Shown here one piece after another: positions 1 to 7,847 of a stretch of DNA of 64,000 nt. Numbering within the stretch: position 1 is the stretch's first letter; each line of letters opens with the position of its first letter. Position numbers and translations under genes: made by a program. The notes beneath the pieces were generated by a model that worked only from the letters and a program-made list of their open reading frames with translations, did not search any database and was not told where the DNA came from. Origin of the DNA: Pseudomonas jinjuensis (lineage in GTDB: Bacteria; Pseudomonadota; Gammaproteobacteria; Pseudomonadales; Pseudomonadaceae); the NCBI RefSeq assembly GCF_900103845.1, contig NZ_FNIJ01000011.1:146670-210669 (forward strand). The letters run 5' to 3'.

Positions 1-724
1 CGATGAAGTCGTTGACCGAGATCTTGCGCGGCGCACTGGCATTGACCTGGGCGCGGAGGTCGTTCAGCCGGTCCATCCGGCATTCCACCTTGAGGTAGAA
101 GTGCGGCACGCTGGCCTTGCTCTCGGTCAGGCGGCGGGCGATGGTGCGGCGCATGTTCGAGTGCGGGATTTCGTCGTAGTCGACCGCAGCGATGTTGGTA
201 GCGGGAACGACAGGTTCAACCACTGCGGCAGGAGTGGTGGGCGCCGGACGGGCACCTTCCACGTCGCGCTTGACGATCCGCCCGTGCGGGCCGCTGCCCT
301 GCAGGGTGGCAAGATCCACTCCCTGTTCCCTGGCCAGACGCCGGGCCAGCGGGCTGGCCTTGATGCGCTCGACATCGGGCGCTACGGCAGTGATCCCGGT
401 GGCAGGGGTGATTGCAGGCACTTGCGCTGCGGCCTGAGGCTCGGGAGCCGCGCCCAGCAACGCCTGAATGTCCACACCATTCTCGCCCGGTGCACTGAGC
501 ACGGCGATGGGCGCGCCTACGGCGACATCCTCGCCGGCCGGGCTGAGGATCTTGCCGAGCACGCCAGCCTCGTCGGCGGTGAAGTCCACCAGGGCCTTGT
601 CGGTTTCGATGGTGGCGAGGACATCGCCGACGGCAATGGCGTCGCCCTCCTGCTTGAGCCATTCGTTGAGCACGGCGGAGGTGCCGTTGGCGGCGATTTC
701 CGGCATGCGGATGAGTTTTGCCAT
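1..724 (-). CDS. Dihydrolipoamide acyltransferase (E2), N-terminal part, cut by window edge
   Basis: E2 core of a 2-oxoacid dehydrogenase complex, which transfers an acyl group from E1-bound thiamine to CoA through a swinging lipoyl arm. About 241 residues are visible. An N-terminal lipoyl domain carries the ETDKA motif with the lipoylated lysine at residue 43. An Ala/Pro-rich linker and an E1/E3-binding domain (SPLARRLA, then GSGPHGRI) follow, then the start of the catalytic domain; its active-site His lies outside the window. The ATG is one base after the stop of the VOC gene, so it is the distal gene of the left-pointing operon. No E3 gene is in view. The acyl specificity cannot be told; acetoin-dehydrogenase-like E2 is the closest guess. 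Confidence 0.9.
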   Translation of the reverse strand, partial: MAKLIRMPEIAANGTSAVLNEWLKQEGDAIAVGDVLATIETDKALVDFTADEAGVLGKILSPAGEDVAVGAPIAVLSAPGENGVDIQALLGAAPEPQAAAQVPAITPATGITAVAPDVERIKASPLARRLAREQGVDLATLQGSGPHGRIVKRDVEGARPAPTTPAAVVEPVVPATNIAAVDYDEIPHSNMRRTIARRLTESKASVPHFYLKVECRMDRLNDLRAQVNASAPRKISVNDFI

Positions 725-725
725 G

Positions 726-1211
726 TCAGCTCGCTCCGTTGATCAGGTCGGGACGGTAGTCGCCGATGTTTTCGTACTGCACCAGTTCGAGGACATTGCC
801 CTCGGGGTCGCGGCAGAACGCCAGGTAAACGCCGGGCCGCACTTCCACACGCTGCGGGCCGGTCATGAACTCGACTCCGGCGCGCTGCAGATCGGCGATG
901 GCGGCGTCGATGTCGTCGAGGATGAAGGTCAGATAGGTGGCGTTCGGCCGGTCGAGAATCCACTCGCCGGGCGCCTCGGCTGCGGTCGGCGTGGCCCGCG
1001 CCAGCAACTTGATGCGCTCGCCACGGTTGGTCTGCAGACGCACGACGATGTAGTGCTCGGGGCACAGTGCGGCAGCGCTGGCCTTGTCGGCCGGGACGAG
1101 GAATTCGCTGACGAACTGCAGGCCCAGCACGCCTTCATAGAAAGCGCGTTGCGCGAGCAGATCGCGGCAGGCGATGCCCACTTCGAGGGGGGCGGTCATG
1201 TGAATGGTCAT
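726..1211 (-). CDS. VOC (glyoxalase/dioxygenase fold) protein
   Basis: 161-residue vicinal-oxygen-chelate protein made of two beta-alpha-beta-beta-beta modules. The first starts at EVGIACRD and the second runs from about TYLTFILDD to the NVLELVQYEN end, where the Glu is a typical metal ligand. Such proteins isomerise, cleave or epimerise substrates that chelate a metal through vicinal oxygens. A GGAGGG ribosome site precedes the ATG. The gene sits 17 nt after E1 and 1 nt before E2, inside the complex operon, so it probably acts on a 2-oxo or diketo substrate or product of that complex. Family is clear; reaction unknown. Confidence 0.85.
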   Translation of the reverse strand: MTIHMTAPLEVGIACRDLLAQRAFYEGVLGLQFVSEFLVPADKASAAALCPEHYIVVRLQTNRGERIKLLARATPTAAEAPGEWILDRPNATYLTFILDDIDAAIADLQRAGVEFMTGPQRVEVRPGVYLAFCRDPEGNVLELVQYENIGDYRPDLINGAS

Positions 1212-1228
1212 TTCGCTGTTCCCTCCGC

Positions 1229-3418
1229 TCAGGCGGCGCTCTTGTCGCGCATGATGCGATGCAGGCCCACGACCACCTCTTCAGTGCGCGCGCAGGCGGC
1301 ACGCTCCAGCACCCTGGAAATGCTCGGCGAAGCCTCGCTGCCCGTTACGCGCTGCACCGGCTGGTCGAGCCAGTCGAAGCAGCGGCGCTGGATTTCGTCG
1401 GCCAGCCAGCCGCCGTAGGAGGTGCCGACCGAACCCTGCTCGACGATCAGCACGTTGTTGGTCTTGCGGATGCTCGCCTCGATGGTTTCCCAGTCGAGAC
1501 TGGCGCGGTCGAGCCAGCGCAGGTCCACCACCTCGGCATCGATGCCGCTGTGTTCGGCGGCTTCGAGGGCATGGGCGACCATCGTCAGGTAGGTCAGTAC
1601 CGTCACTTCCTTGCCGCTGCGGCGGATGGCGGCCTTGCCGAACGGGATCTGGTAGTCGAGATCCTCGACCGGGGCCATGCCCGACGAGGCATACAGGTCG
1701 ACATGCTCGATCACCAGCACCGGGTCCTTGAGGGCCAGCGCGGCGTTCATCAGGCCGATGTAGTCGAACGGCGTAGAAGGCGCGACGATGCGCCAGCCGG
1801 GACTGGTAGCGAAGATGCCCGCCGGGTCCATGGAGTGCTGCGAGCCGTAGCCGCTGCCCATGGCGACCTTGGTGCGCAGGACGAAAGGCACCTCGATGTC
1901 GCCGCCGAACATGTGCCGGGCCTTGCCGATCTGGTTGAACACCTGGTCCGCCGCCACCCACATGAAGTCGGGATACATGAACTCCACCACCGGACGGTAA
2001 CGGCCGTCCATTGCCAGCCCTCCGCCGAGGCCGGCGAAGGCGTTTTCGCTGATCGGCGTGCCGAGCACGCGATCCGGGAAACGCTCCTTCAGGCCACGGG
2101 TGGCGCCGTTGGTGCCGCCTTTCAGGCGATGCACGTCCTCGCCCATGACCACCACGCCCGGGTCGGTTTCCATGCGCCGGGTCATCACGTCGGCCACCGC
2201 GTCGATGAACTTGCGCTTCTCCAGCTTGCCCTGGAAGCCGGCTTCCTCTGCGGTACGCGCGCCCTGCAACTCGGACAGATCGCCACGCACGCCGACGTTG
2301 CAGAAGTCCGGGCTTGGCCAGAGGTCGAGGCGAATCCGCCGCTTGCCCGCGCGGGCGCCGACGTCGGCTTCGGTCAGTGCTGCTGCGGCGCGCTGCATGG
2401 CCGCCTGGGCGCGTCCGCGCAGAGCAGCGATCTGCTCGTCGTCGATCAGGCCGCGCTCCTGCATGCGCCGGCCGAGGTGATCGAGGGGGTCGCGCTCGCG
2501 CCAGGCTTGTTCCTCTTCCTTGCTGCGATAGCCGAACGCGCTGCCGGGGAAGGCGCCGTTCTGGTGGAAGAAGCGGTAGACGTCGGCCTCGATGATGGTC
2601 GGCCCCTTGCCGGCGCGCATGTGCGCCAGCGCTTGCTGCATCGCCAGGTAGACCGCCAGCGGGTCCATGCCGTCGACGCGCCAGCTGGGAATGTTGAAGG
2701 CTGCGCCGCGGGCGGAGAGGCGCGGTTCGGCGGTGGCTTCCTCGACGGTGGTCGATACCGCGTAGCGGTTGTTCTCGATAAAGAAGCACAGCGGCAGCTG
2801 CCAGGCGGCCGCCAGGTTCATGGTCTCCAGCACCGAACCGATGTTCACTGCGCCGTCGCCGAAGTAGGTGACCGCCACGGCATCGGTGCCGGCATGCCGG
2901 TGGGCCCAGGCGGCGCCGGCAGCCAGCGGCACGCCGCCACCGACGATGGCGTTGGTGCCGAGCACGCCGGCCTCCTGCCAGCGCAGGTGCATGGAGCCGC
3001 CACGTCCACGGCAGAAACCGTCGGCCAGACCGAGGATCTCGGCCAGCGTGCGTTGCAGCAGGTTCTCGACCTCGCTGCTCAGCGGCGCCAGGGGATCGAT
3101 GCCGGCGGGATTCAGGTAACCGAGCGCCTTGGCCAGAAACTGATGGTGCCCGCGATGGGAGCCGTTGATCTGGTCGGCGGCGACCAGCGGCACGATAGAG
3201 CCGGCGGCGCCGCCTTCCTGGCCGATGCTGGAATGCGCCGGTCCATGGACCAGGCCCTCGGAGGCCAGTTCCAGCACGCATTCCTCGAAGGCGCGGATCA
3301 GGTGCATGTGCGCCAGCAGCGTGCCAAGCACGGTCGGGTCGGCGTCCTTCCAGTCCTGTTCGGTGGCGCGCAGCTCCACCCACGCTGCCGCGGGGGACAG
3401 CGAAATATGTTCTGCCAT
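1229..3418 (-). CDS. 2-oxoacid dehydrogenase E1, fused alpha-beta subunits
   Basis: 729-residue thiamine-diphosphate E1 enzyme that decarboxylates (or cleaves) a 2-oxo substrate and acylates the E2 lipoyl group. The alpha half (about 60-390) contains the ThDP motif, GDGAVNIGS ending in IENN. The beta half (about 410-725) begins near KFIDAVADVM and contains MGEDV and SQHSMDPAGIF. The two subunits, usually separate, are one continuous chain with no frameshift. The ATG at 3418 is chosen because it starts a recognisable alpha N-terminus 17 nt after the SDR stop; a longer upstream frame is only a shadow of the SDR. Pyruvate/acetoin-type or branched-chain specificity is undecided. Confidence 0.9.
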   Translation of the reverse strand: MAEHISLSPAAAWVELRATEQDWKDADPTVLGTLLAHMHLIRAFEECVLELASEGLVHGPAHSSIGQEGGAAGSIVPLVAADQINGSHRGHHQFLAKALGYLNPAGIDPLAPLSSEVENLLQRTLAEILGLADGFCRGRGGSMHLRWQEAGVLGTNAIVGGGVPLAAGAAWAHRHAGTDAVAVTYFGDGAVNIGSVLETMNLAAAWQLPLCFFIENNRYAVSTTVEEATAEPRLSARGAAFNIPSWRVDGMDPLAVYLAMQQALAHMRAGKGPTIIEADVYRFFHQNGAFPGSAFGYRSKEEEQAWRERDPLDHLGRRMQERGLIDDEQIAALRGRAQAAMQRAAAALTEADVGARAGKRRIRLDLWPSPDFCNVGVRGDLSELQGARTAEEAGFQGKLEKRKFIDAVADVMTRRMETDPGVVVMGEDVHRLKGGTNGATRGLKERFPDRVLGTPISENAFAGLGGGLAMDGRYRPVVEFMYPDFMWVAADQVFNQIGKARHMFGGDIEVPFVLRTKVAMGSGYGSQHSMDPAGIFATSPGWRIVAPSTPFDYIGLMNAALALKDPVLVIEHVDLYASSGMAPVEDLDYQIPFGKAAIRRSGKEVTVLTYLTMVAHALEAAEHSGIDAEVVDLRWLDRASLDWETIEASIRKTNNVLIVEQGSVGTSYGGWLADEIQRRCFDWLDQPVQRVTGSEASPSISRVLERAACARTEEVVVGLHRIMRDKSAA

Positions 3419-3435
3419 GGTGTTCGTCTCTCGGG

Positions 3436-4272
3436 TCAGATGTAGCCGTAAGCCGTCCAGCCGCCATCGGCGACAAGGGTCTGGCCATTGATGAAGGCGG
3501 CAGCGTCGGCCGCGAGGAACAGGGCGACGCCAGCGATCTCTTCCGGTTGGGCAAGGCGCCCGGCCGGGGTGCGGGCGGTCAGGGCGTCGAGGTCCATGCG
3601 TCCGTCGCGCACCAACTGGTCGACCAGGGCGGTCTGCACATAGCCGGGAGCGATGGCGTTGACCCGCACGTTGGACCTGGCCCATTCGATGGCCAGCACC
3701 TTGGTCAGCATCACCACGGCGGCCTTGCTGCCGCAGTAGGCCGCGCGTTCGGGGGCGGCGCTCAGGCCGTACATCGAGGCGGTATTGAGGATCACCCCGC
3801 CTCCCTGGGCGACCATGCGGCGGCCGGCCGATTGCGCGCAGTAGAAGACGCCGTTGAGGTTGATATCGATCGCCCGGCGCCAGTCATCCGCGCTCAGTTC
3901 GAGGGTCGGGCGGTTCATGGCGATGCCGGCATTGTTGAGCAGCACGTCGATCCGCCCGAAGCGCTCCACGGTTTGCTGCACCGCGTCTTCCACCACCTGC
4001 GGATCGGTGATCGAGCCGGCGATGGCTTCCAGCTGGATGCCGGGGTGCGCTTCGCCCAGCTCGGTGCGAACCTGTTCCAGGGCGGCAGCATTGATGTCGA
4101 ACAGCGCCAGATTTGCGCCGTTGGCGGCGAACGCCCTGGCCATGGCGAGGCCGATGCCGCTGGCTGCGCCGGTGACGAAGACGGTCTTGCCGGCCAGTTC
4201 CGCGTACCGCTGCGTCGTCGCTTGTTCGGTGATTTGTCGAGTCATACCGCTATCCAGCCCTTCAATTGTCAT
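3436..4272 (-). CDS. Short-chain dehydrogenase/reductase (SDR)
   Basis: 278-residue NAD(P)-dependent classical SDR. It shows TGAASGIG (cofactor loop, about 34-41), NNAG, the YCGSK catalytic Tyr-Lys pair and a DGGW C-terminal region. An Asp after the second strand (ALFDIN) suggests NAD(H) preference. The first ATG has a GAGAA site about 5 nt upstream; an in-frame ATG nine codons later is also possible. It is second in the left-pointing operon, between the shikimate-dehydrogenase-like gene and E1, so it likely oxidises a hydroxyl of the compound that later reaches the E1/E2 complex. Exact substrate unknown. Confidence 0.88.
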   Translation of the reverse strand: MTIEGLDSGMTRQITEQATTQRYAELAGKTVFVTGAASGIGLAMARAFAANGANLALFDINAAALEQVRTELGEAHPGIQLEAIAGSITDPQVVEDAVQQTVERFGRIDVLLNNAGIAMNRPTLELSADDWRRAIDINLNGVFYCAQSAGRRMVAQGGGVILNTASMYGLSAAPERAAYCGSKAAVVMLTKVLAIEWARSNVRVNAIAPGYVQTALVDQLVRDGRMDLDALTARTPAGRLAQPEEIAGVALFLAADAAAFINGQTLVADGGWTAYGYI

Positions 4273-4323
4273 TGTTCTCGGGGTATCGCGGCGCCGCGCA
4301 GGGCGAGGCCGCGTCGTTCCTGC

Positions 4324-5115
4324 TCAGGCCAGGCCGAAGAAGCGCGCCATGGCTCCGATCTGCGCATCGACCATGTGGCGGCCCAGATGCACGGAGTGGC
4401 CACGTTCGGCGGCGGCTTGCAGCAGCGGGGTCATGTCCGGGTTCATCACTACCTCGGCGACCAGCGCGCCGACTGGCAGCCGATCCAGTTCGAAGGGCAG
4501 GCCATCGCCAGGTTTCAGTCCCAGCGCAGTGGCGTTCACCGCCAGCGTGCAGTGCTCCGGTACCGGTCCGGCGATCTCGACCTGCAGTCGCGGGTGATGG
4601 GCGCGCAATTCCTGCACCAGTTGCCGCGAGCGGCTCTCGGTGCGGTTGTAGATGCCAATGGACGCCGCGCCGCTGTTGGCCAGTGCATGGGCGATGGCCT
4701 TGGCCGCGCCGCCGGCGCCGGCGATGTAGATGTGCTGGCCGCGAATGCTGTGGTCCTGGCCGAGCAGCCCGCAGGCGAAGCCTTCGCCGTCGAGGTTGGT
4801 GCCGATCAGCGCGTCGCTCTCATGGTCGATGCGCAGGACGTTGACCGCACCGATCTGCCGAGCCGCGTCGGTAAGTTCGGTGCACAGCGGCAGCACGGAT
4901 TCCTTGTAGGGAATGGTCACTACCAGACCCGCGAGATTGCACATGGCCGGCAGGCTGGCAACGAAGGCCGCGAAGTTTTCCGGGCGGACATGGAAGGGCA
5001 CGAGGACGGCATTGCAGTCCAGCTCCCGCATGTACGCATTGAAGCGTTCCGGCGTGCGCACGTGCTCGATGGGGTCGGCGACGATTCCGACGACACGGGT
5101 TTTTCCGTTGATCAT
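4324..5115 (-). CDS. Shikimate/quinate dehydrogenase family protein (AroE-like)
   Basis: 263-residue two-domain oxidoreductase. The catalytic domain shows VTIPYKES (catalytic Lys) and GTNLDGEGF (Asn/Asp). The nucleotide-binding loop is AGAGGAAKA, and a Gln near the C-terminus (AQIGAM) matches the family's substrate-binding Gln. An ATG at 5115 preceded by GAGGGAA is preferred over an in-frame start 16 codons earlier. It is the first gene of the left-pointing operon, just behind the divergent promoter. In this catabolic setting it is more likely a quinate/shikimate-like or cyclic polyol dehydrogenase than the biosynthetic AroE, but the sequence alone does not prove that. Confidence 0.85.
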   Translation of the reverse strand: MINGKTRVVGIVADPIEHVRTPERFNAYMRELDCNAVLVPFHVRPENFAAFVASLPAMCNLAGLVVTIPYKESVLPLCTELTDAARQIGAVNVLRIDHESDALIGTNLDGEGFACGLLGQDHSIRGQHIYIAGAGGAAKAIAHALANSGAASIGIYNRTESRSRQLVQELRAHHPRLQVEIAGPVPEHCTLAVNATALGLKPGDGLPFELDRLPVGALVAEVVMNPDMTPLLQAAAERGHSVHLGRHMVDAQIGAMARFFGLA

Positions 5116-5181
5116 GCTTCCCTCGTTTCCGGTCGGGCCGTGGCGGATGTATTTCGTCAGCATGTAGGACGAATATTGTTT

Positions 5182-5258
5182 ACTTGTCTGACATGTTGTC
5201 GCACATTATGGGCGGCAACAGATGTTGTCAACATCCTTTCAATTCATGTCAGACAAGT
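5182..5258. promoter_or_regulatory. Divergent operator region with paired TGTCNGACA sites
   Basis: A 14-bp sequence, ACTTGTCTGACATG (5182-5195), recurs as its exact reverse complement at 5245-5258. Each arm is itself a near-palindrome TGTC-N-GACA, centred at 5189 and 5251, 62 bp apart (about six helical turns). Between them lies a perfect odd palindrome GATGTTG-T-CAACATC (5221-5235). TGTC/GACA-type palindromes suit FCD-family GntR repressors, and such a gene (6102-6836) is the last gene of the rightward operon. Autoregulation and control of both divergent operons is inferred. Confidence 0.6.
5203..5231 (-). promoter_or_regulatory. Predicted sigma70 promoter of the left-pointing operon
   Basis: Read on the minus strand, a perfect TTGACA (5226-5231) is followed after 17 nt by TAATGT (5203-5208), overlapping an alternative CATAAT. 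It lies about 90 nt upstream of the AroE-like start. The -35 box falls inside the perfect palindrome at 5221-5235, so a repressor bound there would block transcription. Confidence 0.5.
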
Positions 5259-5302
5259 TGGCGTAACGAATACCGCGTACCGCCATCACCAGAGGGAAAA
5301 CA

Positions 5303-6046
5303 ATGATTGCTTTCGATGGCAAAACCGTCCTGATCACTGGCGCTGCCAGCGGCATCGGCCGTGCCTGTGCGCGGATGCTGGGGCGCGCAGGCGCCAATCT
5401 GGCCTTGGCCGACATCAACGAGGCCGCGCTGGAAATGCTGCAGGCCGAGCTGGTCGCCGATGGTGTGGGCGGTGGCATCAGCTGCCATGTGCTGGATATC
5501 GGCGATGAAGAATCCTGCATCCGTACCAGCGAAGCGGTGGCCACGCACCACGGCCGTATCGATCACCTGATCCACGCCGCCGGCATCTACCCGCGCGAAT
5601 GGGTACGTGACATGCAGGATGCCGACTGGCAGAAGGTCATGCGCGTCAACCTCGATGGCACCTTCTACATCTGCCGCGCGGTGATGCCGTACCTGAGCGA
5701 CGACAGCTCCATCGTCAACCTGTCCTCCGTGGCCGGCCATCGCGGTAGTCCCTCGCATGCGCATTACTCGGCGTCGAAGGGTGCGGTGAGCAGCTTCAGC
5801 AAGAGCCTGGCCCTCGAGCTGGCGCCCAGGACCCGGGTCAACCTGGTTGCGCCCGGCATCATCGAAACACCGATGACCACCGATCTGCTGCAGAGCAAGG
5901 GCAAGCTGCTGATGGACAACACGCCGATGCGTCGCTTCGGCACGGCGGAGGAGGTGGCTGGCTGCATCGTGTTCCTCTGCTCGCCGCTGGCCGGTTTCGT
6001 GACCGGCGAAACCGTGCACGTCAACGGCGGCCTGTACATGGTGTAG
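5303..6046 (+). CDS. SDR family oxidoreductase (FabG-like)
   Basis: 247-residue classical SDR with TGAASGIG (about 12-19), an acidic ADINEA segment favouring NAD(H), the IHAAG structural motif, YSASK catalytic Tyr-Lys and the C-terminal VNGGLYMV. An AGAGGGAAAA ribosome site precedes the ATG. It is the first gene of the rightward operon, followed 55 nt later by the GntR regulator, and faces the 2-oxoacid dehydrogenase operon across a shared operator. It probably catalyses one alcohol/ketone step of the same pathway. The substrate is not identifiable. Confidence 0.88.
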   Translation: MIAFDGKTVLITGAASGIGRACARMLGRAGANLALADINEAALEMLQAELVADGVGGGISCHVLDIGDEESCIRTSEAVATHHGRIDHLIHAAGIYPREWVRDMQDADWQKVMRVNLDGTFYICRAVMPYLSDDSSIVNLSSVAGHRGSPSHAHYSASKGAVSSFSKSLALELAPRTRVNLVAPGIIETPMTTDLLQSKGKLLMDNTPMRRFGTAEEVAGCIVFLCSPLAGFVTGETVHVNGGLYMV

Positions 6047-6101
6047 GAATATCGGCCACGATGTTTCTTCACCGGATACCCCATTCCCAAGGCTTGCCCA
6101 G

Positions 6102-6836
6102 ATGACCGCTGCACAGAAAACGCCGAAACCCGCAACCGAACAATCGCGCCAGTTGGTGACGGAGGCGATCGTCGAATGGCTGCACCGGCAGATCGAGAGC
6201 GAGGAGCTCAAGCCGGGCGACAAGCTGCCCAGCGAAAGCGCCCTGCAGGAGCGCTTCTCGGTCGGCCGCTCGGCCGTGCGCGAGGCGCTGTCGCAGCTCA
6301 AGTCCGAGGGACTGGTTCGGGCGGAGCAGGGAAGGGGAGTGTTCGTCAACGAACGTGGAGCGCGTCAGGTCTTTCGCCTGCAGCCGGCATCGCTGGACGA
6401 CAGCGAAAGCCTGACGCACATCCTCGAACTGCTGGTGACCTTCGAATCGGCCGCCGCGCGCTATGCAGCGCTGCGCCGTACCCCGGAAGACCTCAAGCGC
6501 ATCAAGCGCGCGCTGGTTGGCATGGAGTACGCGATACTCAACGACGAGCTCGGCGAGGAAGAGGATTTCGCCTTCCACCAGGCCATCGTCGAGGCTACCC
6601 GCAATCCTCATTTCGTATCGCTCAACGACTACCTGGAACAGCACGCCCGCCGGCTGATCCGCCAGGCGCGCACGAACACCGCGCAGAACTACGCCGAGCT
6701 GATCCAGGACGTGCAGGACGAGCACAAGGCCGTCTTCGAGGCCATCGAAGCCGGTGATGCGAAGGCGGCGAGCGAGGCGGCGGAAACCCATCTGCGCAAC
6801 GCGGCCAAGCGGCTGAACATGTACCTCCAGGGCTAG
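6102..6836 (+). CDS. FadR/FCD-type GntR transcriptional regulator
   Basis: 244-residue repressor-like protein. An N-terminal winged helix (about 20-90) contains the GntR signature LPSESALQERFSVGRSAVREAL and GRGVFV. An all-helical FCD ligand domain (about 100-240) follows; its metal-binding His candidates include FAFHQAI, and AETHLRNA lies near the end. FCD regulators usually bind a carboxylate metabolite and release DNA. The gene is co-transcribed with the upstream SDR, and the palindromes at 5182-5258 are its likely targets. No other regulator lies near the E1/E2 operon. Confidence 0.92.
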   Translation: MTAAQKTPKPATEQSRQLVTEAIVEWLHRQIESEELKPGDKLPSESALQERFSVGRSAVREALSQLKSEGLVRAEQGRGVFVNERGARQVFRLQPASLDDSESLTHILELLVTFESAAARYAALRRTPEDLKRIKRALVGMEYAILNDELGEEEDFAFHQAIVEATRNPHFVSLNDYLEQHARRLIRQARTNTAQNYAELIQDVQDEHKAVFEAIEAGDAKAASEAAETHLRNAAKRLNMYLQG

Positions 6837-6853
6837 CTAGCCGCTGAACGGCG

Positions 6854-7780
6854 TCAGAAGATCTTCAGCAGGCGAAAGCCGACGCGAAACTGCTCTTCCG
6901 GACCGTTGCGTACCTCGATGTCCTGGCCCACCTGTCCAAGCAACTGCACGCTCGGCGTGAGCATGTGCGCCACCGAGAACATGACTCTTTTGCTGTTCAG
7001 CCCATCGTCCAGGTCGACGCCGTCCAGTTCGTTCTCGCCGCCCGTGGTGTGGTAGTAACTGACGGCGGCGAAGTTGCCCGGCGAGAAGTTGTAGCGAAGG
7101 TGGGTTTGCGTCTCGAAGATGCGGGACTGCTTTCGCGTCATCCCGGCGAAGTCGTCGTTGTCGCCGAAGAAGTCCCACTCGGCGGTAATCTCCGCAGCGA
7201 GGTTGCCGACCAGGGACTGGGTATAGGAGGCATGCACGATGCCTTTCCAGCGGTTTTCGCCGATGTTCATCGCTGCGTCGTCTTCGTCGTAGTTGCCCAG
7301 CGGCGCGGCAATCCAGGTTCCGAAGGACAGGTAGCGCTGATGCTCCGGGTCGTTCAGTAGCCAGAAGGCGCTGCCGAACATGGGATCGCCGACGCCTTCG
7401 GCACTGTCATTCCGGGCGCCGCTCATCCTCAGGCTGCCGAAGGGGACGATGACCTGTGGCGCGGCGAGCACCGGGCCCCACTGGACGTAGTGAACCGCGC
7501 GCAGCGCGGCGATGTCGCTGTCCAGGCCGAACCCGGAGGCATCCTGCTTGTGGCCGTCCAGGTAGATGTCGTTGCGTTCCGCGTGGTTGTAATACAGCAA
7601 GGCCAGGTTGGTGCCCGCCGGAAAGGCGACGTAGTCCCCGGGGTCGGTGGCGATGACTCCGGCATTGGCGGCCATGCTGCCCAGGCAGAACAGGCCCGGG
7701 ATCAGTCGCCGGAAGAAATCGTCTGAAGGGCGGAATCTCGCAAGGGATTCGATTCGGTTGTTTGCGCTCTTGTTATTCAT
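6854..7780 (-). CDS. MetA-pathway/SphA-like outer-membrane protein
   Basis: 308-residue exported beta-strand-rich protein of the phenol-MetA-degradation type (a channel-like family often called transporter). A signal peptide ends near MAANAG at about residue 40. Alternating aromatic/hydrophobic strands fill the rest and the C-terminus ends on Phe, as in outer-membrane barrels. The ATG at 7780 is preferred over a GTG eight codons upstream because AAAGAG precedes it. It lies downstream of the acyl-CoA dehydrogenase-like gene on the same strand, 67 nt away, so the two may be co-expressed; a role in uptake of a hydrophobic substrate is plausible. It ends 17 nt from the convergent GntR gene. Confidence 0.7.
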   Translation of the reverse strand: MNNKSANNRIESLARFRPSDDFFRRLIPGLFCLGSMAANAGVIATDPGDYVAFPAGTNLALLYYNHAERNDIYLDGHKQDASGFGLDSDIAALRAVHYVQWGPVLAAPQVIVPFGSLRMSGARNDSAEGVGDPMFGSAFWLLNDPEHQRYLSFGTWIAAPLGNYDEDDAAMNIGENRWKGIVHASYTQSLVGNLAAEITAEWDFFGDNDDFAGMTRKQSRIFETQTHLRYNFSPGNFAAVSYYHTTGGENELDGVDLDDGLNSKRVMFSVAHMLTPSVQLLGQVGQDIEVRNGPEEQFRVGFRLLKIF

Positions 7781-7847
7781 TGTCGCGACTCTTTGTCTGT
7801 GCACTGGCTATTCGCTGCCGGTTCCGGCAAACCCGCGTGCCGCCGAA

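Noticed and set aside
1229..3418. Frameshift or sequencing error joining two E1 genes
   Set aside because: The alpha and beta halves are in one continuous frame with a sensible linker and no lost motif. Fused E1 proteins are known.
1259..5508. Long plus-strand open frames opposite the E1-SDR-AroE-like operon
   Set aside because: They mirror recognised minus-strand genes with intact motifs, contain no family signature and have no ribosome sites.
6834..6845. GGCTAGCTAGCC palindrome as a terminator
   Set aside because: Too short, no loop and no T-run; it also overlaps the GntR stop codon and may be chance.
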